64,000 nucleotides of DNA, from NCBI GenBank assembly GCA_023376005.1, contig CM042152.1, forward strand, positions 90,745,948 through 90,809,947. Direction: 5' to 3'. The notes under the pieces were generated by a model. The model had not been told where the DNA came from. It saw nothing but the letters and a program-made list of their open reading frames with translations, and did no database searches. This document shows, piece after piece, positions 23,201 to 31,017 of this stretch. The first letter of the stretch is position 1. Each line of letters starts with the position of its first letter. The position numbers were made by a program, and so were the translations under genes. This DNA comes from Doryteuthis pealeii (lineage: Eukaryota; Mollusca; Cephalopoda; Myopsida; Loliginidae).

Positions 23201-25736
23201 GCAACCAATTTAGGAGAATGAAAACCCTGAATTCAAACCAGTTGTGCTTAACAATTGATCATGTGTCATAATACAATAATTGTTGTAGACATAATTCACT
23301 GGTCAAATTATTCATAGATTATTTATAAATTATTCATAAATTTTCATCATAATAATCCACATTTTGTATTTATAACACCAGAACTTGGCAAATATGACAC
23401 ATTATAACAATATTTTTATTTTCCTAACAGCAGTAATGTACTCTTATTTAAAGCAATTTCCAGGTCAATCTATAACTTGATAAGGGAGTCTCCATGGCGT
23501 AATGGCTAAATTGCTGACCTGCAAGATTCTCGGGTTAAATCGAACTTAACGGACCTAAATTCCACCATCATATGTCACCCTACTGAAAGAAAAAAAATAC
23601 CAAAAATCAGGGAATTAACTGAATTTAATGAGATTTTCAGTGTTGATATATCAATGAATAAAAGATATAATGCACCAGTTATTTTATTTAAAAACTAAAA
23701 TTTTGACTCATTTTCATTTTGAAAACTAATTAAAATTAATTAAATTGATTATTTAAGGTCAAATTCTTGTCTAAGTCAAAAATAGTAACATAATGAGCAT
23801 CAGTAGCATAATAATTTAATAGATTTAAACCATTATTTTCGCTCAAAATTTTGCAAACATGGACGCTTTTTATGTTAGGGACTAAAGAAACCACATTATT
23901 AATGATTTTAAGGCTTATAACAGTCTCTTCTTAGAAATCAATAACAAAAAACATAATTACACGTACAGAAGAATAAAAATTTTAAATAAAATATCTTTCT
24001 TTTTAAAAAAAAAGTAATACTTTTTGAAGAAAAATACTAAAAAGTTTGTGTAAGTTTTGTTTACCGAAAAAATGACCGGGAGAAAATGTCACGTAACAGT
24101 TTTTCAGATCAGTTAACTTTGAACCACGTATCTTTGAGAATTTGTGTTACACTCAAAGATACGTGGTTCAAAGTCAAACTGACCTGAAAAATGTAAAAGT
24201 TTTTAATCAATTATGTAAAGATGGCATTGATTTTTAGAAACAGTTATTTCATTGGTTGTCACACTGTCAATTTCATAAGGTTTTTGGTTGACTGTCATTG
24301 ATTTTAGAAATCTCAGGTTTTTAAAAGTGAAAAGAAATTTGAAGAAGAAAAAATACATTAAAAAATATCAACCTGCTTGAGTTTTCGATGAATAGATTGT
24401 GTAAACTTCCCAGTTCCTGAACCAAGCTCCAAAATGTCAGCTGACAAGTTTTCTATAAAAAAGGAAAAAAATAGAGAAAAAATTTATCTAGTATTATTTG
24501 GATTATTTCAACTATTGCTCTCATCGTCATTGTTATCTGTACAACGTTTCAGCCTTCTTCAGGTATTCTTGTCAAACTCTGGAATTTTCTCGGACTCAGG
24601 AACCTTCTTCCGAGAAAGTTCCTGAGTTTGACAAGATATATACCTGAGATGGCCGGAGTACATCGGCCAAAACATTGTACAGATAACAATGAAGAGGACA
24701 ATAGTCCGAATAATCAAATAATACTAATATCAAGCCTCATCTAAAAAATTCTGAGAAATAGTCAGATATTCTGGTCAATGCCATGAGACAGAAAGTCGAG
24801 AATAAGCTCAATGATTTAACTCATAATACTGGCGTAGTGCTCAAGTGTTGGACTGCGACATTGTAAGTAAGCGAGTCGTGTCTATTACGTCATTTCCGAA
24901 AATAACTCTTGGGAAAGGCATGAACCCTCTCATTCATGGGTTAATAGTACTACTACTGTTCTGCGGTATGACTTTGGCATTGGGAATAACCCACAAAGGT
25001 TGATATGCTATTAAACAAAGAAAGCAAACTAACAAAAACAATAAATTTTTAAAAATATTTCGGTTGAAGGAAAATAATCTGATCAACTGTGTTCTTTATC
25101 TAATTATTAATTTTCAACAACCTTGTCTTGCACTTTCATTCAGTGCTCCATATTTATTTGTATGTAAAAACATAAAGTTTCAATCCTTTTTAGAATAAAA
25201 AGATTTAATGAACTTTAAGATGTTCGAATATTTCAGAAGTGTAAAATCCATTTTAATAATAGACTAAAAAATACAAATAATGCTAATCTGTGCTTACCAA
25301 CAATAAAATATACAAGTATCTGTATAGAGAATATTTTAAAACAAAGTCTTATTAATTCCTGACTGTATGAATAGAAGATAGAAGATACAAAGAAAAAGTG
25401 CAAGCAAATCCGACAATATGAAATAGAAAAATTGAAAAAACACAAGTTTCATTAACGAATGATGGTTAATAAGCTGATGCTGCTGTGTTTCAGTTTGTTT
25501 AATAAACCTTCTTCAGGGCTTTTGTTGGTTTAAGGAAAAATAAATGATTAATGAAAACAAAAGTCTGTGAGCCTCTGCAAAAACAAAACAATCCAGCTTC
25601 AGCTTATTAAACATCATTCTTTAATGAAACTTGTGTTTTTACAATTTTTATAATATTACAGTATAGAAGAAATAGCACCAACTTTAAAAGTAGGAAGGGC
25701 CTGCCTGTCTGAAAAATTAGCATTTGAAATCTTTGT

Positions 25737-25772
<36 letters not shown>

Positions 25773-27862
25773 TTTGTGTATGTGTGTTTATGTGCATGTG
25801 GCCTCAAGAAGAAACCCAATATGATAAAGAAGAATAAGATATTAGCATTTGAAATCTTTGTTACTCTGTGTGGTTGTTTTATGTGGTGTGTGTGTGTTTG
25901 TGTGTATGTGGTGTGTTTATGGTTGTGTATGTGTGAGTTTATGTGATGTTTGTGGTGTTATGTGTGTGTGTGGTGTATGTGTGTTTGTGTATGTGTGTGT
26001 GTTTTGTATGTGTGTTGTTTGTGTGGTGTGTTGTTTATTTATGTGTGTGTGTATGTGTGGTGTTGTGTTATATGTATGTGTTGTGTGTATGTGTTTGTGT
26101 ATGTGTGTGTGTGTGTTTATGTATGTGTGTATGGTGCATCAAAAGAAACCCCAATATGAATAAGAAGAACAAGATACCTAAATAGCAGCGGACATAAGAA
26201 GAGAGACATAAAACAAAATGACTAAATCTTTATCTGACAATTAAACATAATCACCTTTCTTTGTTGACCCCAAACAGCCAACTCTTTCTGGAAAAATTCT
26301 ATTAGCAAAATTATCAGAGCAACATTTTTATCCAATGGCAGAGTAACATTTTTGTCTTTTGTGTTAGCTCAATGTAAGGCATTTCTTATTGGCTCCATGA
26401 CCAATTCAAAATTTTATGTATCAAAAATAATTTTGCCCACTAAGTCTAGAAAGGAACAAGTCATTGTGTCCGATTACGCATTGTCATACAAGACTAACGC
26501 ACTCCATATTACTCAAACAAGAACAACAACCACAATGTAAACATGTCAAACATCTTTGACAGTTAAACATGTATTCATGGAATGCAGGTTTTTCTCACAT
26601 CAGAAACCATTATTTTAAAGCAAACAATATTGAAAGATCTGTTTGACATTGTCAACATGGAGGATATTCTCTCTTTTTTGAGGGAAATAAAATTATACCA
26701 TAAATATAGACATGAACAAATGAAATCATACAACATAATCTTAATAATTCTACACATTTAAAACCAATTACTAAAAAGTATAAATATTAAATACACGATA
26801 TGTATAACTTTAACCGTTAGCATGACATACCCCAGACGGTTATATGCCGTTAAAATCATAAACAACAACAACAACGAGGATTAAAATAGTTATCTACCCT
26901 AAGAAAGGGCTAAAACTGTAAGATTAATTGATTTGGAGTAGCACTCAAAGAGTATCAGGCGAGCTCGACATTTCACAGTTCAGTTTGTTTTTGTTTGTTT
27001 TTTCATTTTTAACCTCGTATATAGTACGCGATTTTGACCTTTAAATTTTGGAAAAAATGCGGATTATACTCAAGGATTATGAACTTCGACAAATTGTTAA
27101 ATTCATTTTGGATAAGTCAGTTCACCAGTGAAAATATTAAGAAAAAGTTTGATAGCCACCAAACCAGAATTGTATTGGGTTACGACTGCTTGCTTCTTGT
27201 CTTGCCAATTCGACAGTAATTGGACTTAGTATATTATTCTACAATTCCAAGGTCCACTCTGACCTGGAGTGGTAGTACCTGCTAGGGTCTGATCTATGGT
27301 CAAATATATCTGTTATCTGATATAAGATTATTTCATATTTGGCTAAAGGGTGAATGACATTGGTGAGGCCAGGTCGTAGCCTACCAATGCTTCTTCTGTT
27401 GCAGGATAGGGTAGAGTACAAATTATACCATTGTACAAAAAAAACCTTAAGAAACAATACACTAAAAATGTAAATATGTATGTATAATGAATGCAACTCT
27501 CTAACTTCTAGTCATAAAAATAGATGGTAAATTGTGAGAGACTTACATATTTGAAAAGTAGTACCTGTTAGATTAAAAAATGAGTTTTTAAAAATTGTTT
27601 AAAAAAGTTATTTTTAAAAACCTTTGAATTCTATTAACAAAACAATAATGGTGAGGATGCTCATTCCAATCATCTGTTGAATACTCAAATGAGTCTTCTC
27701 GAGACTAACATTTAAATCAATATTAGGAATGAACATTGCAAAGAAAAAGTTTAATAACAAATTTTACCCAAGGGTTCCAGGTTATCCAAGTTTATATGTT
27801 CAGATTCAATCAAGTGCTTCATCGCTATATTCTGGCCGCCTCATCATACAAAGTAGCAGTTT
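14022..27862 (-). CDS. SAM-dependent methyltransferase gene, contig B copy (exons 2-7)
   Basis: Multi-exon gene read on the minus strand: exon 2 27768-27862, exon 3 24373-24452, exon 4 21935-22060, exon 5 19714-19804, exon 6 17724-17905, exon 7 14022-14210. All borders are GT/AG and phases agree. With the 63-nt exon 1 seen elsewhere the CDS is 831 nt (276 aa). Visible motifs are motif I ILELGSGTGKFT, the end of beta-2 YVATDP, SAENIPVPD, and AQCFHWF followed by EIHRVLHPEGKF. This is the pattern of the small Methyltransf_11/25-type family that includes yeast trans-aconitate methyltransferase and metazoan 'putative methyltransferase DDB_G0268948-like' proteins. No signal peptide or membrane segment is seen, so a soluble protein is inferred. 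The substrate cannot be told from sequence. Exon 1 is missing because the contig ends at the N gap at 27976. Exon 2 carries several small deletions close to that contig end. Confidence 0.88.
14788..15068 (+). mobile_element. tRNA-derived SINE (family V), full length
   Basis: A box GTGGTGTAATGGTTAAAG, B box GAGTTCAAATCCTGG, body, and the 3' end CATCCTGCTCATGCGAAGG...GGTAAATATG. All parts are contiguous, so this is a good reference copy. Confidence 0.82.
15181..15793 (+). mobile_element. MITE family B with 8-bp target duplication
   Basis: Long inverted ends: left starts AGTAATTTATGAGGAAGTGC, right ends CCTCATAAATTACC, each ~110 bp. Target duplication TAATATTC at 15173-15180 and 15794-15801 is exact. 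The interior has tandem ~30-bp AATTACGACAAATTACGATA units. No transposase. Confidence 0.88.
15853..16511. other. Intron 6 sequence with a tRNA-like SINE fragment
   Basis: 16385-16500 reads GCGAGCTAGTCTC ... GAGTTCAATCCTCGCTGGATG, a tRNA-like segment matching 19990-20075 and 41440-41510. The rest has nothing recognised. Confidence 0.45.
16512..17552 (+). mobile_element. Helitron-like element with nested repeat Q
   Basis: Starts TCTTATTATAATGGAGATTG, ends TTGCACCCAGG...GGAGCATATATTTGCTAG followed by T. The 3' hairpin is slightly damaged. It is split by two tandem copies of repeat Q (16686-17097). The uninterrupted counterpart is 29794-30394. Confidence 0.68.
16686..17097 (+). mobile_element. 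Repeat Q, tandem pair inserted in Helitron
   Basis: A ~290-bp unit (16804-17096) from TATTTGCCTCATACCCC through AAGCCGAAGCTCATGG to AACGCTATTAACTTG...GGACCCCCAGC, preceded by an internally deleted copy (16686-16803). GTTGGCCAGATCTACA precedes each unit and GTTGGCCAGATTTACA follows, consistent with a 16-bp target duplication. Other copies are at 54838-55080 and 58570-58845. Class unknown; SINE-like in size. Confidence 0.6.
17567..17633. repeat. (CA)n microsatellite
   Basis: About 65 bp of CA/ACAC with two interruptions. Confidence 0.95.
17724..17905 (-). CDS. Methyltransferase exon 6
   Basis: Exon of 182 nt (2 + 60 codons). It completes the split codon from exon 5 and ends in phase 0 at ATGAAG before the donor GTAAAATC. 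The peptide reads VWNHRDISIPWVN near its start, the family's 'L.WN.RD....W' segment, and later SGKWKKAFE. The proposed acceptor is ...TTGTGATAAG at 17906-17915. It is somewhat weak, with purines near the AG, but it is the only one that keeps frame and the conserved WN.RD. There is no second copy in the window, because the C contig folds back before reaching it. Confidence 0.82.
18133..18956 (+). mobile_element. MITE family B, 824 bp, with exact 8-bp target duplication
   Basis: Ends GGTAATTTATGAGGAAGTGC and its complement; inverted arms are ~135 bp and both include GTTGTTTTCTTTC and the (G)n/(C)n tract. CCTATTAA at 18125-18132 and 18957-18964 is the target duplication. Between the arms are five to six 30-bp AATTCTTATTCATTTAT units and the same unit inverted at 18690-18760. 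It lies in intron 5. No transposase. Confidence 0.92.
19203..19271. repeat. Perfect 33-bp AT-rich palindrome
   Basis: Arms 19203-19235 and 19239-19271 are exact reverse complements, 3-nt spacer AAA. They start ATTGTTGAATAAAGTATATA. Confidence 0.93.
19714..19804 (-). CDS. Methyltransferase exon 5, contig B copy (intact)
   Basis: Exon of 91 nt, phase 0 in and phase 1 out, with acceptor TTTGATATTTCAG and donor GTGAGTT. The peptide is FVIGAQCFHWF...LKEIHRVLHPEGKF, the region following motif III with the family hallmark HWF and 'E.RVL.P.G'. It is in frame here, whereas the C copy has two 1-bp deletions. This copy has GAG (E) where both other copies have GAT (D) before the GK, so B differs from C by more than indel noise. 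Confidence 0.9.
19985..20125 (+). mobile_element. tRNA-like SINE (family S)
   Basis: GTGAAATGGTTAGCAAGTTAG and GAGTGCAATCCTTGGTGG are A- and B-box-like, followed by a common body CCCTATGTAAAAAGACCTC and an A-rich tail. Mirror copies lie at about 41395-41515 (minus) and 42280-42425 (plus). Confidence 0.55.
20704..20833 (+). mobile_element. MITE family C, short copy (contig B)
   Basis: GGTTATTTCCTATAAATCC ... GGAGTTATAGGAAATAACC. The left flank is GTCAAATC and the right flank GTCAGTTC; in the contig C allele the two flanks are an exact 8-bp duplication. Confidence 0.85.
21547..21828 (-). mobile_element. tRNA-derived SINE (family V), intron 4, contig B
   Basis: Minus-strand head GGAGGCACGTGGTCTAATGG with B box, body and 3' end GGAGGGGTTGGTAAATATAT. 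The same insertion is at 39421-39703 and 44041-44320. Confidence 0.8.
21935..22060 (-). CDS. Methyltransferase exon 4, contig B copy
   Basis: Exon of 126 nt (42 codons, phase 0-0), acceptor TTTTTTAG and donor GTAAGTATG. The peptide starts AVKYVATDPMEGFLEQAKK and ends SAENIPVPDSSVR. The acidic residue in ATDP is expected to contact the SAM ribose, and the AENIP segment corresponds to the acidic-loop/motif region near the adenine. It is identical in frame to the C copy at 39188-39313. Confidence 0.92.
22247..22491 (-). mobile_element. tRNA-derived SINE (family L), contig B
   Basis: The minus strand has GTTAGCTCAGTCGGTAGAGC (A box) and TAGTTCGATACCGG (B box), giving a tRNA-like head of ~70 nt, then the body GCGTATGAGTAGCACAGGG ... 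GACTGGCAGATACCGAC. Not a functional tRNA gene: it is followed by a fixed ~170-bp body shared with other copies. Confidence 0.8.
22632..23094 (+). mobile_element. MITE family C, long copy with telomere-like tract (contig B)
   Basis: GGTTATTTCC...GGAAATAACC ends with ~50-bp inverted repeats (AACATAAACAAAGGGGAACC). Target duplication GTTGTTTG / GTTGTCTG. The interior includes GGGGTTAGGGTTAGGGTTTA at about 22998-23018, a TTAGGG tract, and an extra ~270-bp segment absent from the short copies. Confidence 0.87.
23106..23275 (+). mobile_element. SINE family V, head-less fragment
   Basis: GAAAGGTATGAATCC through CCAGCTATGGGTAAATAGTA to TGTGTCATAATAC. The tRNA head is absent, possibly replaced by the adjacent MITE C. 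The inverted counterpart is at 37968-38131. Confidence 0.6.
23485..24195. repeat. AT-rich repeat family with terminal hairpin, intron 3
   Basis: Starts near a tRNA-like segment (GGCGTAATGGCTAAATTGC...GGGTTAAATCGAAC), then ACCAAAAATCAGGGAATTA..., which is shared with 28400-29130 and 50915-51610. Ends at the 90-nt hairpin 24101-24190. Class unknown. Confidence 0.45.
24101..24190. repeat. 90-nt hairpin in intron 3
   Basis: Arms 24101-24138 and 24152-24190 are ~38 nt and complementary with three or four mismatches; they share AAAGATACGTGGTTCAAAG. Loop of 13 nt. Present inverted at 37031-37122. Confidence 0.8.
24373..24452 (-). CDS. Methyltransferase exon 3, contig B copy (SAM motif I)
   Basis: Exon of 80 nt, phase 1 in and phase 0 out, acceptor TTTTTTATAG and donor GTTGATAT. 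It encodes ENLSADILELGSGTGKFTQ and then SIHRKLKQ. The glycine-rich ELGSGTG is the diagnostic SAM-binding motif I. The exon is identical in length and frame to the C copy at 36770-36849. No D copy is seen, because contig D starts past it. Confidence 0.93.
24461..24740. repeat. Fold-back repeat R with hammerhead-like arms
   Basis: Inverted arms of ~110 bp meet near 24590-24610. Each arm, read outward, has CTGAAGAAGG or CTGAGATGGCCGG, a short stem, a GAAA- or AAAA-type box and CATTGTACAGATAACAATGA. Other copies: 31176-31436, 32638-32998, 36478-36745, 46622-46990, 48483-48745. Confidence 0.65.
25741..26141. repeat. (GT)n-rich microsatellite region, contig B
   Basis: (GT)16 at 25741-25771, then degenerate GT/TATG to 26135. 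A duplicate CCCAATATGA..AAGAAGAATAAGAT unit flanks each GT block. Inverted counterpart at 35030-35460. CVCVCV open frames here are artefacts. Confidence 0.93.
27768..27862 (-). pseudogene. Methyltransferase exon 2, contig B copy (indel-damaged)
   Basis: This matches exon 2 of the C contig but is 95 nt instead of 100, with deletions in three places (an A in the opening AAAA, a CA in GATGCAAGG, and bases in GATTTGATTCTGAAAC) that break the frame. It lies about 110 bp from the N gap, where the sequence is generally indel-rich. I infer consensus error rather than true inactivation. Splice sites on both sides are intact. Confidence 0.8.
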
Positions 27863-27975
27863 CTGCAAATTAAAACAAAAAATCTTCATTTTAAAATTTG
27901 CTTCTTAAAAGACAAAATTATGTAAACATACAAAAAAGAATTTTTGATTATAGGGGGTTACTCATTTTCACCTGC

Positions 27976-28075
27976 NNNNNNNNNNNNNNNNNNNNNNNNN
28001 NNNNNNNNNNNNNNNNNNNNNNNNNNNNNNNNNNNNNNNNNNNNNNNNNNNNNNNNNNNNNNNNNNNNNNNNNNN
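27976..28075. other. Assembly gap, 100 N (contig B/C)
   Basis: Exactly 100 N. It joins the minus-strand gene copy to the plus-strand copy head to head. Confidence 0.98.
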
Positions 28076-29793
28076 ACTTTTCGTTTTATGCTAGTGAACG
28101 TGTAATACAATGCTAGTCTCTCTGATTAAGTGGATAGGGTTACCTCTTTTTTTTGTATCGTCTGCTAAGAGTTTTAAAAAACGAAATTAAACATAATTAA
28201 ATCTATTATTTAACGTCAAACTTTGTCTAAATTCATAAGTAGTAACATACTGACCATCATTAAAAAAAAAGAAAAATATCATTACATATGTAGTTTATTT
28301 TAAAAAGAGATTTAAAACCATTTTGTTTTGGTCAATTTCGACGCGATCCGCCATTCAGCCTCTTTTTCAATGGTTTTAGGCGCTTGTTTACAATTTTAAC
28401 GTAACATTTGGGATGGAAAAAAAATTTACCAAAAATCAGGTAATTAATTTTAGTTTTGATTTAAATTAATGAAATTTTATAATGCATCAGTTATTTTATT
28501 TCAAAACTTTAATTTAGTATTTTGCTATGAAAAATTAATATATAAAATTCATTTAAAATACTTAAGCCTGATGTTAAGTTTAAAATGTTAAATTTTTAGA
28601 TTCTAAAAATAAATATCTACTTAATGCAAACCTTAATTTTTCCACAAAAAGTCTACTTTTTGAAAAAAAAGCTCGATTGAAAATGTACCCCCTCCCCTTT
28701 TAAAGCAGAAAACAACATCGATGTATAATTTTTTCTTTTATAAAATAATAGCCAATTATATAATTATCGAAATGAGTAAAAAAGAAATCTAAAAAAAATC
28801 AATCATTTATTATTTTTTTACATTTTATTTTTCGATTTTCGGTACTTATTTTCTCATAAAACAACAACCGTAAAAAAATTTTGTTGTTTCTATTCATAAC
28901 TTCGGTCTTTTATCTCTTTATTTATACTGTAATTAGTATCGAAAATGACCAACTCGCAAAACATTTTACCCTCCCAGCATAAATGGGGTCAAAATTAAGT
29001 GACCTGAAAAAAATGAGAAAGTTTTGAAATAAAAAAATGATGCATTATAATGATCATTCTTCGATTAATAAACACTGAAAATTTCATTAAAATCCGATAA
29101 TTCTCTGATTTTTGGTAAATTATTTTCTGGGTGGGGGGTGGGGGCTAAAGTCATTTTGTCAAAAACGCATTTTAGGCTCCGTTTGCCAGTAGCTACTATA
29201 TGGGGTTTGGAACCCTTTTTTTTAAATCATACATGTGCTAGAATATGGTGGATGAGGATCTTAGTGTCCTGGGTGTGACCTTAAACTGTATCAAGTGGTG
29301 AAGTTCCATTTCTGAAACTCTGGGGGATGTGGAGTACCCCTTTATCGCCATTGCTTCCAGGTCCACCCAGACCCAGAATGGTAGTACCTGTTAGGGTCAT
29401 ATCTATGGATTAAATAGATGAAAAAATATTTTAAAATGTGTTTTTTTTTTTAAATTGAGTATGAAAATAAAATTGAATATACAACAAGAAGAACAATTTA
29501 CTAGCAGGCATCGACGAGGGAACCTAGGAATCTCTACCTGAGAGGATTACCAAAGGAACCAAATCGGAGGACTCTCTACCTAGAATCAACTGGCCAATTA
29601 TGGCCCTTTTCAGCAAAGGTTTCTTTCGTTAAAAAGGCTATGGTTATTTACTAAGCTTTGCTGCTTACTCAATATTTTGTAGATCCATGCTTCTTTAACA
29701 TTTCCTTCCGCCTAGGAAAAGCCATCATAAATAGTCACAGACTAAAATGACAACAAGAAGATACTTAGTAAAAAAATAGAATAACAATAACAA
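28076..29793. other. AT-rich 5' flank of the gene (contig C)
   Basis: Shared inverted with 50250-51960 on contig D. Contains AT-rich repeat pieces (ACCAAAAATCAGG..., GGCGGATCGCG-like near 28345) and a partial MITE A at about 29240-29470. No coding signal. Confidence 0.6.
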
Positions 29794-30394
29794 TCTTATT
29801 ATAATGGAGATTGTGGGTTTGTCTGTCTGTAACCGAAACTATATTTGTATACAAGTTACAATTCCCTTTGTTATTTACATGGCATTCTCGATGATTTTAT
29901 TTTTATTTAAACCTCAATGATTAATAAAATTGTTTTACATAATTAATATTGTTGACCATATCTACATACTAATAACACGCAATTGTATTTATATATACAA
30001 GAAAATAGCGGTTTACAGTGTGAATGGTAAGGCTAATTTGCATATTGATATTAAAAATGTGATTTTAATAAATATGTCCTTAGTATTATTGATTTCTAAC
30101 TGTTTGGTTTTATTTTAATGAATATAAGCAAAAATCTCTTCAATACATCTTAAATGAAATCCATTAACAAGAAAAAATAACTGTCATTTTATTCTTTACT
30201 TCCTCTTTTAAGTAAATACTTAAATTAGAAAAAATAACAATGAAAGACGAGAGTGATGGAAGAGTAAGTTTCAGTTGTTCTATGCATTTTTCTATGCATT
30301 CTTATTTAGTTTCATTAGCCTTTCTAATTTGATACAATATTTTATTACCTTAAAACTTAAATACTTGAACCCGGAGGGTGCATATATTTGCTAG
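29794..30394 (+). mobile_element. Helitron-like element, 601 bp, contig C
   Basis: Host A, then TCTTATTATAATGGAGATTG ... ACCCGGAGGGTGCATATATT and TGCTAG, then host T. A short 3' hairpin sits 12 nt before CTAG. No internal insertion, so it is the best full-length reference. The D allele is 49604-50246. Confidence 0.75.
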
Positions 30395-30424
30395 TAACAA
30401 TGATAAACATACAGACATACACAC

Positions 30425-30866
30425 ACACTTATAACAATTCCTACTTACCATTTACTATTTGTATAGGACTCACCACACCCAGAGCATATGACCCACCTTT
30501 GACCTCTTCCAACACCTAACACCTGTGGCATTATTAACAGGACCCTACTAACTACACACCCCCATCAGAAAAAAATAAATAAGATAAAATAAAAATAAAA
30601 AAATAAATAAATAGAACTTCCACTACCAACTAACTCACACCATCAATTGACCACCCCTCCCCTGTTCACGACTTCCTAACTCTCAGTATGAAAATGTTCA
30701 CCATTGAAGCAAGAACTCAATCCAACATCCTGAAGAAGATGGTCTAACAGACCGAAACGTTATAACGTCAACATCACCACCTACAATAAACATCCGTTTT
30801 GTACAACATCCCGTGTTTGTCTACCTTTCTCCACATCCCGTGTTTGTCTACCTTTCTCTACAATAT
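30425..30866 (+). mobile_element. Penelope-like terminal repeat upstream of exon 1 (contig C)
   Basis: Contains CTGAAGA (30730-30736), stem GGTCT/AGACC (30741-30753), GAAA (30754-30757), stem ACGTT/AACGT and GTC ending 30769. It ends in two tandem 27-bp units CACATCCCGTGTTTGTCTAC plus CTTTCTC. The 3' end is ~90 bp from the start-codon exon. Confidence 0.55.
30730..30769 (+). ncRNA. Hammerhead-ribozyme-like core (degenerate)
   Basis: Order CUGAAGA, stem II (GGUCU-AAC-AGACC), GAAA, stem III (ACGUU-AU-AACGU), C. Four extra nt (AGAU) separate CUGAAGA from stem II, and I see no clear stem I. The D copy (49214-49251) has only one extra nt. Probably derived from a Penelope-like element ribozyme and not proven active. 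Confidence 0.4.
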
Positions 30867-30936
30867 TTTGACTATTAAATTCTTCAGCCTTTTTTCAGAT
30901 TTTTCTATATGATCTTTGTTTTTTTATTACAATCAG

Positions 30937-31017
30937 GATTTGACCATCTTGAAAATGGCTAGTGAGGAAAAAACTCAACCCAATGTTCATCCAATGACTG
31001 TTGCTGGTTTTAATCAG
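30937..31017 (+). CDS. Methyltransferase exon 1 (start codon exon), contig C copy
   Basis: ATG at 30955, then 21 codons starting MASEEKT and ending AGFNQ, with donor CAG|GTAGGT at 31018. A pyrimidine-rich stretch ending AATCAG at 30931-30936 looks like an acceptor, so a non-coding 5' exon may lie further upstream. The coding part is 30955-31017. The same exon is on contig D with CGG (R) in place of CAA (Q) at codon 7. It is short, and is supported by phase, conservation in both copies and by completing the 276-aa length. Confidence 0.78.

Larger units (their letters stand above)
19539..27975 (-). repeat. Left arm of the large inverted repeat (contig B)
   Basis: This 8.4 kb is the reverse complement of 33135-41950, covering exons 5 to 2 and introns with shared insertions. 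The arm ends exactly at the N gap (CACCTGC at 27969-27975 pairs with GCAGGTG at 33135). Confidence 0.92.

Noticed and set aside
25849..26163. Cys/Val-rich open frames
   Set aside because: They are translated GT repeats.
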